A stretch of DNA of 64,000 nucleotides, taken from positions 2,646,001 through 2,710,000 of the forward strand of contig NZ_CP042593.1 in the NCBI RefSeq assembly GCF_007995155.1, written 5' to 3'. Of the stretch, positions 54,128 to 63,295 are shown one piece after another. How positions within the stretch are numbered: the first letter of the stretch is position 1; each line of letters starts with the position of its first letter. A program made the position numbers and the translations under genes. The notes below the pieces were generated by a model. The model was not told where the DNA came from. It was given only the letters and a program-made list of their open reading frames with translations, and did not search any database. Source of the stretch: Cytobacillus dafuensis. Lineage in GTDB: Bacteria; Bacillota; Bacilli; Bacillales; Cytobacillaceae.

Positions 54128-54328
54128 TCACGAAGTCTTCTCCTTCTTCTGTAAAAGCACTGCAGCAATAGCGTCCATTTCCATTCCTCTTCCTGCATTT
54201 GAGAAGTCCATTGATCCAATTCTGGATACTTGAATGATTGCATCTATCGATACAAGGAGTCCCATGAGCGCAGGTATAGTGTCCCAATTTTTTGGTCGAT
54301 TGTTAAATGATTGTTGAATTGCATTCAT
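54128..54328 (-). CDS. Possible small hypothetical protein
   Basis: 66 aa: MNAIQQSFNNRPKNWDTIPA, then a hydrophobic centre MGLLVSIDAIIQVSRIG and a KKEKTS tail. GAGGAT precedes the ATG but with only two bases of space. Composition is protein-like. No family recognised; could be non-coding. Confidence 0.35.
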   Translation of the reverse strand: MNAIQQSFNNRPKNWDTIPALMGLLVSIDAIIQVSRIGSMDFSNAGRGMEMDAIAAVLLQKKEKTS

Positions 54329-54430
54329 ATCCTCAATTGTTCGAGTGTTTTTATGACTTAAATTGTACAGGAACGCTTCGATATTATTCCATCATTCAAT
54401 CATTTCACCCTATGCCCTTTTTTACATATA

Positions 54431-54461
54431 AAAGGAGAGTCGACATGATCGACTCTCCTTT
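54431..54461. terminator. Perfect 13-bp terminator hairpin
   Basis: AAAGGAGAGTCGA-CATGA-TCGACTCTCCTTT, suited to work in both directions. It most likely ends the minus-strand Crp/Fnr transcript. Confidence 0.75.
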
Positions 54462-54609
54462 ATTAATTTCTGTAAATTCCGACATTATAGAATGTACATT
54501 TTCGTCTACACTTGGTTATTGACCACTATATTATGGAAAATGGCACCAAAAGTTTTATCGAATGTTAAGTATTTTACATTTTTTTCTGAAAAGCTAATCT
54601 ATAATAAAT

Positions 54610-55314
54610 TTATGCAAATAGCATTTTTTCATTTGCGAGATCAGCAAGTTTATCAATATTATTGATTATGTAGGATTTTCCACTTTTAGTAATGTGTGCA
54701 TGGTCTTCTAACCATTTAATATTTTTTGCGACTGTAACTCTTGTGGTTCCTAGAAGGTTTGCTAACTCTTGATGTGTAAAATTAATTGTTAATTTAATTT
54801 GTCTTTCATCAATTTTTTCACCATATTGAATCGATAACTGAATAAAGGCGGCACAAACCCTTGGCAATGCTTTCATGTAACTTAATTGTAAAGACTGTGA
54901 ACAAAGGAGACGATATTTCTTTGTAATTAGATCAAATGCTTGAGAAATATACTGCGGCTTTTTAAAAAGAAATTCAAAAAAACTTTGCTTAGAAGTCCTT
55001 AGTAATACAACCTCAGAAGCGGCAATAGCATTAGTAGCATAACTCGAATCACCATTTAATGAACACTCACCCAAGATTCCATTTTTCCCGATAATAGTAA
55101 GAGCTTTTTCCTCTCCATTGGGAGAGATTAAAAAAAGACGAACACGTCCACTTTCAATTATGTAGATATAATTTCCTGTTTCGTTCTGATTAAAAATGGT
55201 TTCATGCTTTTTATAGGTTACTTTCTCACTATGATTCTTTAACTCAGACCAAGTATATGGAAGATTATCTAACCAAGGATTGAGAAAATTGAATTCTTGA
55301 ACAACTTCATTCAT
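54610..55314 (-). CDS. Crp/Fnr-family transcriptional regulator
   Basis: 234 aa. A cyclic-nucleotide-binding-type beta barrel occupies about 30-145 (NETGNYIYIIESGRVRLFL, IIGKNGILGECSL) and the C-terminal winged helix about 160-228 (LTINFTHQELANLLGTTRVTVAKNIKWLED). No iron-sulfur cysteine cluster of the Fnr type is seen. GAGGTG lies six bases before the ATG at 55314; the GTG at 55323 is inside that motif. Divergent from the class V aminotransferase 29 bases away, its probable target. Confidence 0.85.
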   Translation of the reverse strand: MNEVVQEFNFLNPWLDNLPYTWSELKNHSEKVTYKKHETIFNQNETGNYIYIIESGRVRLFLISPNGEEKALTIIGKNGILGECSLNGDSSYATNAIAASEVVLLRTSKQSFFEFLFKKPQYISQAFDLITKKYRLLCSQSLQLSYMKALPRVCAAFIQLSIQYGEKIDERQIKLTINFTHQELANLLGTTRVTVAKNIKWLEDHAHITKSGKSYIINNIDKLADLANEKMLFA

Positions 55315-55343
55315 ATTTATCACCTCATTAAAGGAAGGGATTT

Positions 55344-56483
55344 TTGAAAATGAATACTGAAATGTTACTAAAAGTTAGATCAGAGTTCCCAGGTTTGGAA
55401 AAAAAATTAATACTTTCTAGCTGTTCTCAAAGCGCTATTTCTCTTGATGTAATGAATGCCATGGATGAGTATAAAAATAGTTTACTAGAAGAAGGAATGT
55501 CTTGGGAGACTTGGATGGAGAAAGTAAATAGTGCCAAAGAAAAATTTGCTAGGATCATTAATTGTGATGCGAGTGAGGTTGCAATTCTTTCATCAGTTTC
55601 TGACTCTATTTCATCTATTTTACAATCTCTTGACCTAAATAAGCAAGACGTTTGTGTAACTGAAATGGATTTTCCTTGTGTAGGACATGCAATCTTGGCA
55701 CAAAAACAAAAGCAAGATATTAATGTTATATTTATTCCAGCAGAAAATAATATGATTCCTTTAGAAACCTATGAAACTCATATAACTGAAAACACAGCTC
55801 TAACTTGTATCTCTCATGTTTCTTATTATAATGGTTTTAAGCAAAACATTAAGGATATTGCTAAAATCGCTCACAAAAAAGGCTCCCTTCTACTGGTGGA
55901 TGCATATCAATCAGCTGGTGCTGTAAATATTGACGTAAAAGACATGGACATAGATATCTTGGTTACTGGGATGCAAAAGTATCTACTCGGAGTACCGGGT
56001 ATAACCTTCCTTTACGTAAAAAAAGAGTTGGCAGAACGGTTGTATCCAACTACAATAGGCTGGTTTGGGCAAAAAAACCCTTTTGCCTTTGATCTAAAAA
56101 ATTTAGATTACGCCCATTCAGCACAGCGTTTTAATACAGGTACACCTCCTGTTATCAATGCATACATTGCAGATGCTGCATTGTCTTTCATTGATAAGGT
56201 TGGAATGGAAACGATACAAAATTATTTATCAAAACTCTCTTCCTTTACAATTGAAAAAGCTGCAGAACTGGGTTTTGAAATCGCAAGCCCTTTGGACAAT
56301 AGTAAGAAAGGCACAAGTACTGCTATTTATGTTGATGATGCGAGTAACATCGAAAAGAAATTGAAACAGGCTGGATTCGTTGTATCTTCCCGTAAGGATG
56401 TCATAAGAATTGCTCCACACATCTATAACAATGAGGAAGATATAGTAAATTGCTTACTAAAATTAAAAGAATTATCTCATTGA
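55344..56483 (+). CDS. Aminotransferase class V-fold (NifS-like) PLP enzyme
   Basis: 379 aa, cytosolic. PLP pattern: ALTCISHVSYYNGF (near 150), LLLVDAYQSAGAVNIDVK with the PLP-pyridine aspartate (near 190), and the Schiff-base lysine in VTGMQKYLLGVPG (near 213). RFNTGTPPVINAY follows. It resembles the CsdA/kynureninase-like branch, but the mobile cysteine loop of true cysteine desulfurases is not evident, so the substrate is open. A TTG at 55344, eight bases after AAGGA, or the ATG at 55350 may be the start. It forms a divergent pair with the Crp/Fnr gene. Confidence 0.78.
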   Translation: MKMNTEMLLKVRSEFPGLEKKLILSSCSQSAISLDVMNAMDEYKNSLLEEGMSWETWMEKVNSAKEKFARIINCDASEVAILSSVSDSISSILQSLDLNKQDVCVTEMDFPCVGHAILAQKQKQDINVIFIPAENNMIPLETYETHITENTALTCISHVSYYNGFKQNIKDIAKIAHKKGSLLLVDAYQSAGAVNIDVKDMDIDILVTGMQKYLLGVPGITFLYVKKELAERLYPTTIGWFGQKNPFAFDLKNLDYAHSAQRFNTGTPPVINAYIADAALSFIDKVGMETIQNYLSKLSSFTIEKAAELGFEIASPLDNSKKGTSTAIYVDDASNIEKKLKQAGFVVSSRKDVIRIAPHIYNNEEDIVNCLLKLKELSH

Positions 56484-56506
56484 TTTGTTATCCCTTTTGA
56501 TAGATA

Positions 56507-56543
56507 AAACGAGGCTAGCCTGTTTTTACGGCTAGCCTTGTTT
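56507..56543 (+). terminator. Terminator of the class V aminotransferase gene
   Basis: AAACGAGGCTAGCC and GGCTAGCCTTGTTT arms (one mismatch) around nine bases, then ATATAAA. Confidence 0.8.
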
Positions 56544-56731
56544 ATATAAAAAATAAGAATAACCTAGGGAATAAACCTTGTCTGGGCTTTATCTAGCTGT
56601 TATATTATGATCCAAAATTTTGCTTGCGGGTCACTTGCCTCTCCAATTTAATTAGTTAAACTCATGAAGCCATCTTTACTATTCAATCGATGCCATAGTG
56701 ATCTACAACGAACAAATTTTTTCTAATAAAT

Positions 56732-56756
56732 AAAAAAACACCTCAGTAAGAGGTGC
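56732..56756 (-). terminator. Terminator of the peptide-uptake operon
   Basis: CACCTC-TTACT-GAGGTG, followed by seven T residues on the minus strand, 17 bases after the last stop. Confidence 0.85.
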
Positions 56757-56772
56757 TGTTAAACTACTATTA

Positions 56773-57246
56773 TCACTCTAATTCTAGTGAAATTCGTTGC
56801 TGACCTTTAACATGAATAATCTTACCAATTTCCTCTAATTCTTCTAAATCCTTCTCCACAACTCTTGCAAATAGATTGCCTGGAATCCATCCAGCTGGGA
56901 AGAAGGTTCGTGCATCTCTACCATAGAAAAGACCAAAATCATATATCGGGGTAGGAACGCCTCCCCATGCGTATGCAGGCATAAACGTATACAGAATATC
57001 ACCCGGTTGAGGGAAACATGTTAAGTTCTCCTTATTTGGATCATGTAGTGCAGTAACTTGACATGCTTCTACTGGAAGCTGTATTGAAATTTCTTTACCT
57101 GTGTACATGGCATGCCTTGCCATAGATGTGATTGGGTTTTCGAGTAATTTCAAGAATGCCTCGCTCGTCGATGGAGCCTTATCACTTAACACTTGTGCCC
57201 GAATGGGAACATCTAAATCTAAGAATGTGATTTTAAATGTATTCAT
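56773..57246 (-). CDS. DUF3830-family (cyclophilin-like fold) protein
   Basis: 157 aa. Pattern of the family: FLDLDVPIRAQVLSDKAPSTSEAFLKLL at the start, ARHAMYTGKEISIQLP, PQPGDILYTFMPAYAWGG and FYGRDARTFFPAGWIPGNLFARV. The fold is cyclophilin-like but the activity is unknown; such genes are often found with amidase, oxidase or peptide-uptake genes, as here. GGGGGTG precedes the ATG at 57246. Last gene of the operon. Confidence 0.8.
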   Translation of the reverse strand: MNTFKITFLDLDVPIRAQVLSDKAPSTSEAFLKLLENPITSMARHAMYTGKEISIQLPVEACQVTALHDPNKENLTCFPQPGDILYTFMPAYAWGGVPTPIYDFGLFYGRDARTFFPAGWIPGNLFARVVEKDLEELEEIGKIIHVKGQQRISLELE

Positions 57247-57257
57247 CACTTCACCCC

Positions 57258-58400
57258 CTATACTACACTTGGTTCAAAGATTAGCTTTTTATTTGCAAAT
57301 CGGCGATAATGCAAACTTGAAACATCAATTTTCGGCGTATTTTCTGCGACAATTGCTGCAACTGTTTCCCCAATTGCTGGGGACATCATAAAGCCATGTC
57401 CACTCATACCCACAGCTTGATAGTAACCAGGTAAGCCATCCACATCACCTAGTATTGCCTGATGATCAGGGGTACTGTCATAAGTACCGTCGACATGGCT
57501 ATGGAAAACGAGTTCCTCAAGTGGAGGGAATATTTCCGTCCCTACTTCAGCAGCGCGTAATTGGAAATCAAACATATTGTATGGAGGCTGCAAGTCTTTC
57601 CCTAGATAACTTAAGTAAATCGTTCCATCTGTTAATTGCTTAGCTGCAAAGCCTTTTTCAAACGAAATGAGTAATGGCTCAAGGATTCTTTCAGTCACTC
57701 TGTTCGTGTAAAGAATACGTCTTACCTCAAAGTTAATTGGCAAATTAACCCCTGCTGTCTCTGCAAGTTTCTTAGATCCTAATCCAGCAGCATTTACGAC
57801 CTTTTCAGAAGAGATGTAACCCCTATTCGAGCAATTTACTCCTTTTACAACACCATTCTCAACGACGATATTTTCAACAGTATCACTTACGAACTTTACT
57901 CCTTTTCGCTTTGCTATAGCCGCGAAACTATTTGTTACATGATAGGCATCATCCGCGAATCCATCTGTCTCACAAAATGAAGCTGAAATGAAACTTGATT
58001 CGTTAATTCCAGGGACAATCTCTTTTGCTTCACTTGGTGTAATAAACTTTGTTGGTATCCCTAATGAATTTTGTAGTGCAACACTTTGCACGTACTTATT
58101 TTTTGCATCTTCAGAATGGAACGTGTATAAGTAACCTACATTTCTAAATTTTATTTCATGCTCGGGTTCGAGATGTTCATTGATATTTTGAAAAAATTCG
58201 GTAGACGCTTTGGACATAATACAGTTTATTTCAGTTCCCCATTGTTGACGAACTCCCCCAGGACAAATTCCAGTAATATCAGATGCAATTCCAGTTTTAT
58301 CAATGACTAACACATTCGAATATCCTGCTTCAGTCAGAAAGTAGGCAATCGAACAGCCAATAATTCCAGCACCAACTATGACAACATCGTATTTTTCCAT
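57258..58400 (-). CDS. FAD-dependent amino acid oxidoreductase (DAO family)
   Basis: 380 aa, cytosolic. N-terminal FAD motif VVIVGAGIIGCSIAYFL at residues 5-21, and the C-terminal FAD-binding element GYYQAVGMSGHGFMMSP. Middle TEINCIMSKASTEFF is like sarcosine oxidase beta subunit and related D-amino acid/proline oxidases. The context (peptide importer, M24 peptidase) suggests oxidation of a secondary amino acid or N-methylated amino acid released from peptides (inference). AAGGAAGAG precedes the ATG at 58400, just after the stop of the ATPase gene. Confidence 0.8.
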   Translation of the reverse strand: MEKYDVVIVGAGIIGCSIAYFLTEAGYSNVLVIDKTGIASDITGICPGGVRQQWGTEINCIMSKASTEFFQNINEHLEPEHEIKFRNVGYLYTFHSEDAKNKYVQSVALQNSLGIPTKFITPSEAKEIVPGINESSFISASFCETDGFADDAYHVTNSFAAIAKRKGVKFVSDTVENIVVENGVVKGVNCSNRGYISSEKVVNAAGLGSKKLAETAGVNLPINFEVRRILYTNRVTERILEPLLISFEKGFAAKQLTDGTIYLSYLGKDLQPPYNMFDFQLRAAEVGTEIFPPLEELVFHSHVDGTYDSTPDHQAILGDVDGLPGYYQAVGMSGHGFMMSPAIGETVAAIVAENTPKIDVSSLHYRRFANKKLIFEPSVV

Positions 58401-58422
58401 TTCACTCTTCCTTTCTATTTTG

Positions 58423-59394
58423 TTACTTTTCAAGATGACAAGCTACAAAATGATTATTTCCAGCATCCTTTAATTCTGGTGGTACAGATTTACATATATC
58501 CATCACATACGGACAGCGAGTATGGAATCGGCACCCTTCTGGAGGGTTAACAGGACTCGGAATATCACCATTTAAAATAATCCTTTGCCTTTTCAGTTTT
58601 GGATCAGGTTTAGGAATGGCTGAAAGTAAAGCTTGAGAGTATGGGTGTTTAGGATTTTCAAAAAACTCATCCCGTTCGGAGATTTCTACAATTTTTCCAA
58701 GATACATAACAGCAATCCTGTTTGAGATATGTTTCACAACACTTAAATTATGAGTAATGAACAAATAGGTTAAATCATACTTAGCTTGCAAATCCTGGAT
58801 AAGATTTAATACTTGGGCTTGAACAGACACATCAAGAGCGGATACCGGTTCGTCCATAATAATTAATTTAGGGTTCACAGCCAGAGCTCTTGCAATTCCG
58901 ATCCGTTGTCTTTGGCCACCTGAGAATTCATGGGGGTATCGGTCAATATATGCAGCATTTAAGCCAACATCCGCCATGATTTGCTTTACTCTTTCTTTTC
59001 TCTCTTTCTTACTAATGTTTAAGTGAATCGACATGGGTTCCTCAAGAATTTGCCCAACTTTTAAGCGCGGGTTTAGTGAGGCGTAAGGGTCTTGGAAAAC
59101 AATTTGCATGTCTTTTCGTTTTTTCTTTAATTTTTTTGATGATAAAGCACGGATATCTTCATTCTCAATTAAGATTCTTCCTTCTGTAGCCTCAATGAGG
59201 CGTAAAATAACCCTTCCAGCTGTTGATTTTCCACACCCCGATTCACCTACAAGGCCAAGTGTTTCCCCCTTCTCAATATAAAAACTAATGTCATCTACAG
59301 CTTTTACAATGTTTTTATTTTTAGAGAGTAACCCGTCTCCTTCGATTGGAAACCATTTTTTAAGCTCCTCTACTTGAAGTAATTTCTCCGGCAT
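58423..59394 (-). CDS. Peptide ABC importer ATPase, OppF/DppF type
   Basis: 323 aa. Walker A GESGCGKST near 49, signature SGGQRQR near 155, Walker B LIIMDEPVSALD and switch histidine FITHNLSV. The C-terminal oligopeptide extension has cysteines CRFHTRCPYVMDIC that in relatives hold an iron-sulfur or metal centre. GGGGTGG places the ATG at 59394, which overlaps the end of the OppD gene by 35 bases, a sign of tight coupling. Confidence 0.86.
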   Translation of the reverse strand: MPEKLLQVEELKKWFPIEGDGLLSKNKNIVKAVDDISFYIEKGETLGLVGESGCGKSTAGRVILRLIEATEGRILIENEDIRALSSKKLKKKRKDMQIVFQDPYASLNPRLKVGQILEEPMSIHLNISKKERKERVKQIMADVGLNAAYIDRYPHEFSGGQRQRIGIARALAVNPKLIIMDEPVSALDVSVQAQVLNLIQDLQAKYDLTYLFITHNLSVVKHISNRIAVMYLGKIVEISERDEFFENPKHPYSQALLSAIPKPDPKLKRQRIILNGDIPSPVNPPEGCRFHTRCPYVMDICKSVPPELKDAGNNHFVACHLEK

Positions 59395-60385
59395 TCGGTT
59401 CCACCCCTTTTTCAACCCAATTATCAGAATACTTCCAACATCTTACTTTATGACCTTGTAAATCAATGAGATTTGGCTCATCCTGTAGACAGATAGGTTG
59501 AACAAATTCACATCTGCTAGCGAACCTGCAACCGCTTTTGACTTCAGATGGGTGTGGAACCTGCCCAATAATAGGATTAAGCCGGTCGACTCGTTCATCT
59601 AAATTTGGAACTGATTTAATTAAACCCTGTGAATAAGGATGTTTAGGTTCCTCGAAGAAAATTTCCACATCAGAATATTCAACAATCCGGCCAAGATACA
59701 TAACAGCCACTTTATCTGCTGTTTCTGCGACAACTCCGAGATCATGTGTTATCAGTAAAATTGCCGTTTCGAGTTTCTCTTTAAGCTCATTCATAAGTTC
59801 CAATATTTGAGCCTGAGTTGTTACATCTAGAGCAGTTGTAGGTTCATCTGCAATAAGTAAATCTGGATTACAAGCCAATGCCATCGCAATCATGACTCTT
59901 TGTCTCATACCGCCTGAAAGTTGGTGTGGATACTGATCGACTCTTTGTTCTGCAGAAGGAATTCCTACTACTCTCAACATTTCTATTGCTCGTAACCTTG
60001 CATCCTTTTTTGATAGACTTTGGTGTTGAATAAGCACTTCCATAATTTGATTTCCTACAGTAAAAACAGGATTTAGGGAAGTCATTGGTTCCTGAAAAAT
60101 CATTGAAATGTCATTTCCACGAACTTTTCTAATTTCCCTTTCTCCCATTTTGACAAGATCTTTTCCTTTAAAAATAACTTCTCCATCGATAATTTTTCCA
60201 TGTGGTTTTTGAATAAGCTGTAAAATTGAAAGAGAGGTAACACTTTTTCCACTTCCAGATTCCCCTACTAGACCAAGAGTCTCTCCTTTTTTTAATTCAA
60301 AAGATACCCCGTCTACTGCCGCCGTTTCGTCATCATCGTTATAAAAATAGGTTTTGAGGTTCTTAACCTCCAATAAGCTTTCCAT
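59360..60385 (-). CDS. Peptide ABC importer ATPase, OppD/DppD type
   Basis: 341 aa. Walker [10 protein letters not shown] near 38, signature SGGMRQR near 150, Walker [13 protein letters not shown] and THDLGVV. The tail has [14 protein letters not shown], like its partner. GGGGTG lies seven bases before the ATG at 60385. It sits 20 bases after the M24 peptidase gene, with OppF following. Confidence 0.86.
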   Translation of the reverse strand: MESLLEVKNLKTYFYNDDDETAAVDGVSFELKKGETLGLVGESGSGKSVTSLSILQLIQKPHGKIIDGEVIFKGKDLVKMGEREIRKVRGNDISMIFQEPMTSLNPVFTVGNQIMEVLIQHQSLSKKDARLRAIEMLRVVGIPSAEQRVDQYPHQLSGGMRQRVMIAMALACNPDLLIADEPTTALDVTTQAQILELMNELKEKLETAILLITHDLGVVAETADKVAVMYLGRIVEYSDVEIFFEEPKHPYSQGLIKSVPNLDERVDRLNPIIGQVPHPSEVKSGCRFASRCEFVQPICLQDEPNLIDLQGHKVRCWKYSDNWVEKGVEPNAGEITSSRGA

Positions 60386-60404
60386 AACCACACCCCTTTT
60401 CATC

Positions 60405-61469
60405 TCAAATATAGATATGCCTAGGTGTCCCTGTTAAAATTTCGCATCCATCTTCCCTTACAAGAACAATATCCTCCACACGAACACCGACTTTTCCAGG
60501 CACATACAAACCTGGCTCAATGGTAAATATCATTCCTGGTTCCAGAATTTCTTCAGAATCGAGGACAACTCTTGGATTCTCATGAATCTGTAACCCTACG
60601 CCATGTCCTAATCCCCTTAAGCTATATTGCTCAAGGCCTTCACGAATAAATACATTTCTTGCAGCAGCATCCAATTCGTGACCGGTCATTCCAGGTTTAA
60701 CAGCTTCAATGGATTTTTCTAACGCTTCATGAACGATGTCATAGTATTTCTTTAAATCTTCATTAGGTGAACCTAGCACTATTGTTCTAGTCATATCTGA
60801 CATGTATCCCATGTATTTTACTCCATAGTCAATTAAGAGGAATTCGTTATTGTTTACAATTTTAGAAGAAGGAATCGCATGTGGTAATGCTGCACGATTC
60901 CCTGCGGCAACAATTGTGCCAAACGCTGGGCCTTCATGTCCCAATTTGCCCATCAGATATTCCAATTCGACCGCAACTTCTTTTTCAGTCATGCCTGGCT
61001 TTAATAATGGAATCAATTCGGCAAAAGCCTGGTCTGATATTGCAATAGCCTTCCTAATAATCTCAATTTCAGCATCATCTTTTACTTTTCGGATATTTAG
61101 GAGTTCTTTCGTTAGGGGGAACCATTCATATTCGATGAAAATAGATTTCAATCTATTAAATAAATGAACGGATACTGATTCAGACTCAAAACCAATCTTT
61201 GAAATGTCTTTTCCTTTAAATACATCTTGTATCGTGGAAAAAGGGTCAATTCCTTGGGTGATAATTTCAAAATGTGGGGATTGCTCTTTTGCTTGTTCTG
61301 TATATCGTTGATCAGTAATTAGCCCACAATAATCATTCGTAATTAACAAATAGCCATTGCTTCCTGAAAATCCAGAAAAATATCTTCTATTTTCATATGA
61401 ATAGATGAAGATAGCGTCTAGTTCCTTTTCTTTTAGGAAGCTTCTTGCTTTCTCGATTCTTTTTTCCAT
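60405..61469 (-). CDS. M24-family Xaa-Pro peptidase
   Basis: 354 aa, cytosolic metallopeptidase. The creatinase-like N domain is about 1-125 and the pita-bread catalytic domain about 130-350. Metal ligands: D in LLIDYGVKYMGYMSDMTRTIV (two aspartates), H in LRGLGHGVGLQIHENP, E in FTIEPGLYVPG and E in VRVEDIVLV. It cleaves dipeptides or the Xaa-Pro bond. Its place between the importer's ATPases and binding protein implies that it digests what is imported. GGAGGTGGA leads to two ATGs; the second (61469) has the better spacing. Confidence 0.86.
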   Translation of the reverse strand: MEKRIEKARSFLKEKELDAIFIYSYENRRYFSGFSGSNGYLLITNDYCGLITDQRYTEQAKEQSPHFEIITQGIDPFSTIQDVFKGKDISKIGFESESVSVHLFNRLKSIFIEYEWFPLTKELLNIRKVKDDAEIEIIRKAIAISDQAFAELIPLLKPGMTEKEVAVELEYLMGKLGHEGPAFGTIVAAGNRAALPHAIPSSKIVNNNEFLLIDYGVKYMGYMSDMTRTIVLGSPNEDLKKYYDIVHEALEKSIEAVKPGMTGHELDAAARNVFIREGLEQYSLRGLGHGVGLQIHENPRVVLDSEEILEPGMIFTIEPGLYVPGKVGVRVEDIVLVREDGCEILTGTPRHIYI

Positions 61470-61503
61470 CATTCCACCTCCGAGCATCTCAAGATAAGGA
61501 GAT

Positions 61504-61543
61504 AGGGTGATACCCCTCCATTAAACGCGAGGGATAACACCCT
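61504..61543 (-). terminator. Internal hairpin between oppA-like and peptidase genes
   Basis: AGGGTG-TTATCCCTC and GAGGGGTATCACCCT arms pair with small mismatches. It may lower expression of the downstream genes relative to the binding protein, or protect the 3' end of its mRNA. Confidence 0.5.
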
Positions 61544-61563
61544 ACTTACTTACAGAATATTAA

Positions 61564-63276
61564 TTATTTTACAGACCAGTCTTTAGCGTTAAATGTAGCA
61601 CCTCTAAAGTCAGGTTCGAACCCTATAACTCTATTATTTACTACAAATGGAGATACCTGTTCGTATAATGGAATCCAAATCTCATCTTCCGCAAGTTTCT
61701 CTCCTACTTGCCAGATTAATTGCTGACGTTTTTCAAGATCAATTTCTTTTGTCTGAGCCTCAAGCAGTTCATCAACTTTCGGATCAGAATATCCAACAAA
61801 GTTATAACCGTTAGGAGGCATGTACGCACTGCCGAAGTAGCTTCTATACTCATCTGGATCTGCTTCAATACCAAATCCTAGAATATAAGCATCATAATCT
61901 TCTTTCGTAACTTCCCTTTGCTTACCATCATCCGTTTTAGGTAATAGTTTCGTTACAAGTGTTGGGAAATCAAGTGAACGAATTTCCATTTTCACACCTA
62001 TTGCTTCCCACATTTGCTTTAATAAGACTCCTGATTTTTCTCTTTCTTTCGTACCAGTAGGAACCTCCATTAAAAAGCTTAGCTCCTTGCCATCTTTTGC
62101 ATAAATACCATTGCTATTTTTTTGATATCCTGCTTCTTGGAGCAATGCATCTGATTTTGATGTATCATAATCATAAATTTTTAAATTCGGGCTATGTGAC
62201 CAATGAGCTGATGGGAACACATCATCCGCTACTTCTCCATATTCCCCTAAAATTGAAGCTACAATTGCCTCTTTATTGACTGCATGAGCAAGGGCCTTTC
62301 TAACTTTTGGATCATTAAAATGATCATTTTTAGAGTTAAATCCTACATAATAGACGCTTAATGCATCCTGATTCACCAAGCTAGCATAATCCAATGTCGA
62401 TACTGACGGCGTTTCCGCAACTGGTACGGAAGTGATATCTACATCTTGGCTTAATACAGATGCTAGCATTGTATTCGCGTCTCCAAAACGCACAATTACT
62501 TTATCTAAATTTGGTGCTCCATCAAAATATTCTTTGTTTGCCTCTAGCTCAATATATTGACCTGATTCCCATTTCACAAACTTGAATGGACCAGTACCAA
62601 TTGGTGAACGATTTGAAGCATGTTTTTCCCACTCACCAGGAGGCGTGTCTTGTAGAATATGTGCAGGAAGTACTCCGATATACAGCCCTGAAATGAATGG
62701 AGCAAATGGCTCTTTCGTTGTAAACTTAATCGTATGATCATCTACAACTTCGATTCCTTTAATTTTGTCTGCCTTACCTTCCTTATATTCAACAGCACCC
62801 ACAATTGGATCAACTCTCCAATACGCTCCAGCATCATATGTGCTATCTGCTAATGATGTAAATGTAAACTCCACATCCTTAGCTGTAAATGGCTTTCCAT
62901 CATGCCATTTCACATTTTGTTTCAAATGGAAAGTATACGTTTTACCATCTTCAGATACTTCCCAGCTTTCTGCTAGACGACCTACCATTTTCAATTCTTT
63001 ATCTGGAATAACGAGTGAGTCAAATACCATATGTGTTACGTTCGTATCAGATGTCGTTGCCCAAATAACAGGGTTAAGATTCCCTGGTTCACTATTGAAG
63101 GCAACGGTTACGTTACCTCCCTCTTTAGGCGTTTCTTCTTTTGATGTTTCAGTTGGAGATGTATTATCATTTTCTTTTTCTGTATTGTTTTCTGTTGTTG
63201 TCTTCGATGAACAAGCCGCTAAGAAAAGGAATACAAATAGAACAAATACACTAATGAAACCAAACTTTTTCTTCAT
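61564..63276 (-). CDS. Peptide ABC importer binding lipoprotein, OppA/DppE type
   Basis: 570 aa. Lipobox FLAACSS with lipid-bearing Cys22. A serine/threonine/glutamate-rich tether (about 25-50) follows, then the family 5 binding fold (GNLNPVIWATTSDTNVTHMVF, WEVSEDGKTYTFHLKQNVKWHDGKPFTAKDVEFTF region near 105-140). Captures peptides or similar solutes outside the cell. It is 20 bases after the permease gene. Confidence 0.87.
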   Translation of the reverse strand: MKKKFGFISVFVLFVFLFLAACSSKTTTENNTEKENDNTSPTETSKEETPKEGGNVTVAFNSEPGNLNPVIWATTSDTNVTHMVFDSLVIPDKELKMVGRLAESWEVSEDGKTYTFHLKQNVKWHDGKPFTAKDVEFTFTSLADSTYDAGAYWRVDPIVGAVEYKEGKADKIKGIEVVDDHTIKFTTKEPFAPFISGLYIGVLPAHILQDTPPGEWEKHASNRSPIGTGPFKFVKWESGQYIELEANKEYFDGAPNLDKVIVRFGDANTMLASVLSQDVDITSVPVAETPSVSTLDYASLVNQDALSVYYVGFNSKNDHFNDPKVRKALAHAVNKEAIVASILGEYGEVADDVFPSAHWSHSPNLKIYDYDTSKSDALLQEAGYQKNSNGIYAKDGKELSFLMEVPTGTKEREKSGVLLKQMWEAIGVKMEIRSLDFPTLVTKLLPKTDDGKQREVTKEDYDAYILGFGIEADPDEYRSYFGSAYMPPNGYNFVGYSDPKVDELLEAQTKEIDLEKRQQLIWQVGEKLAEDEIWIPLYEQVSPFVVNNRVIGFEPDFRGATFNAKDWSVK

Positions 63277-63295
63277 CTAATTTCCCCCATATGTT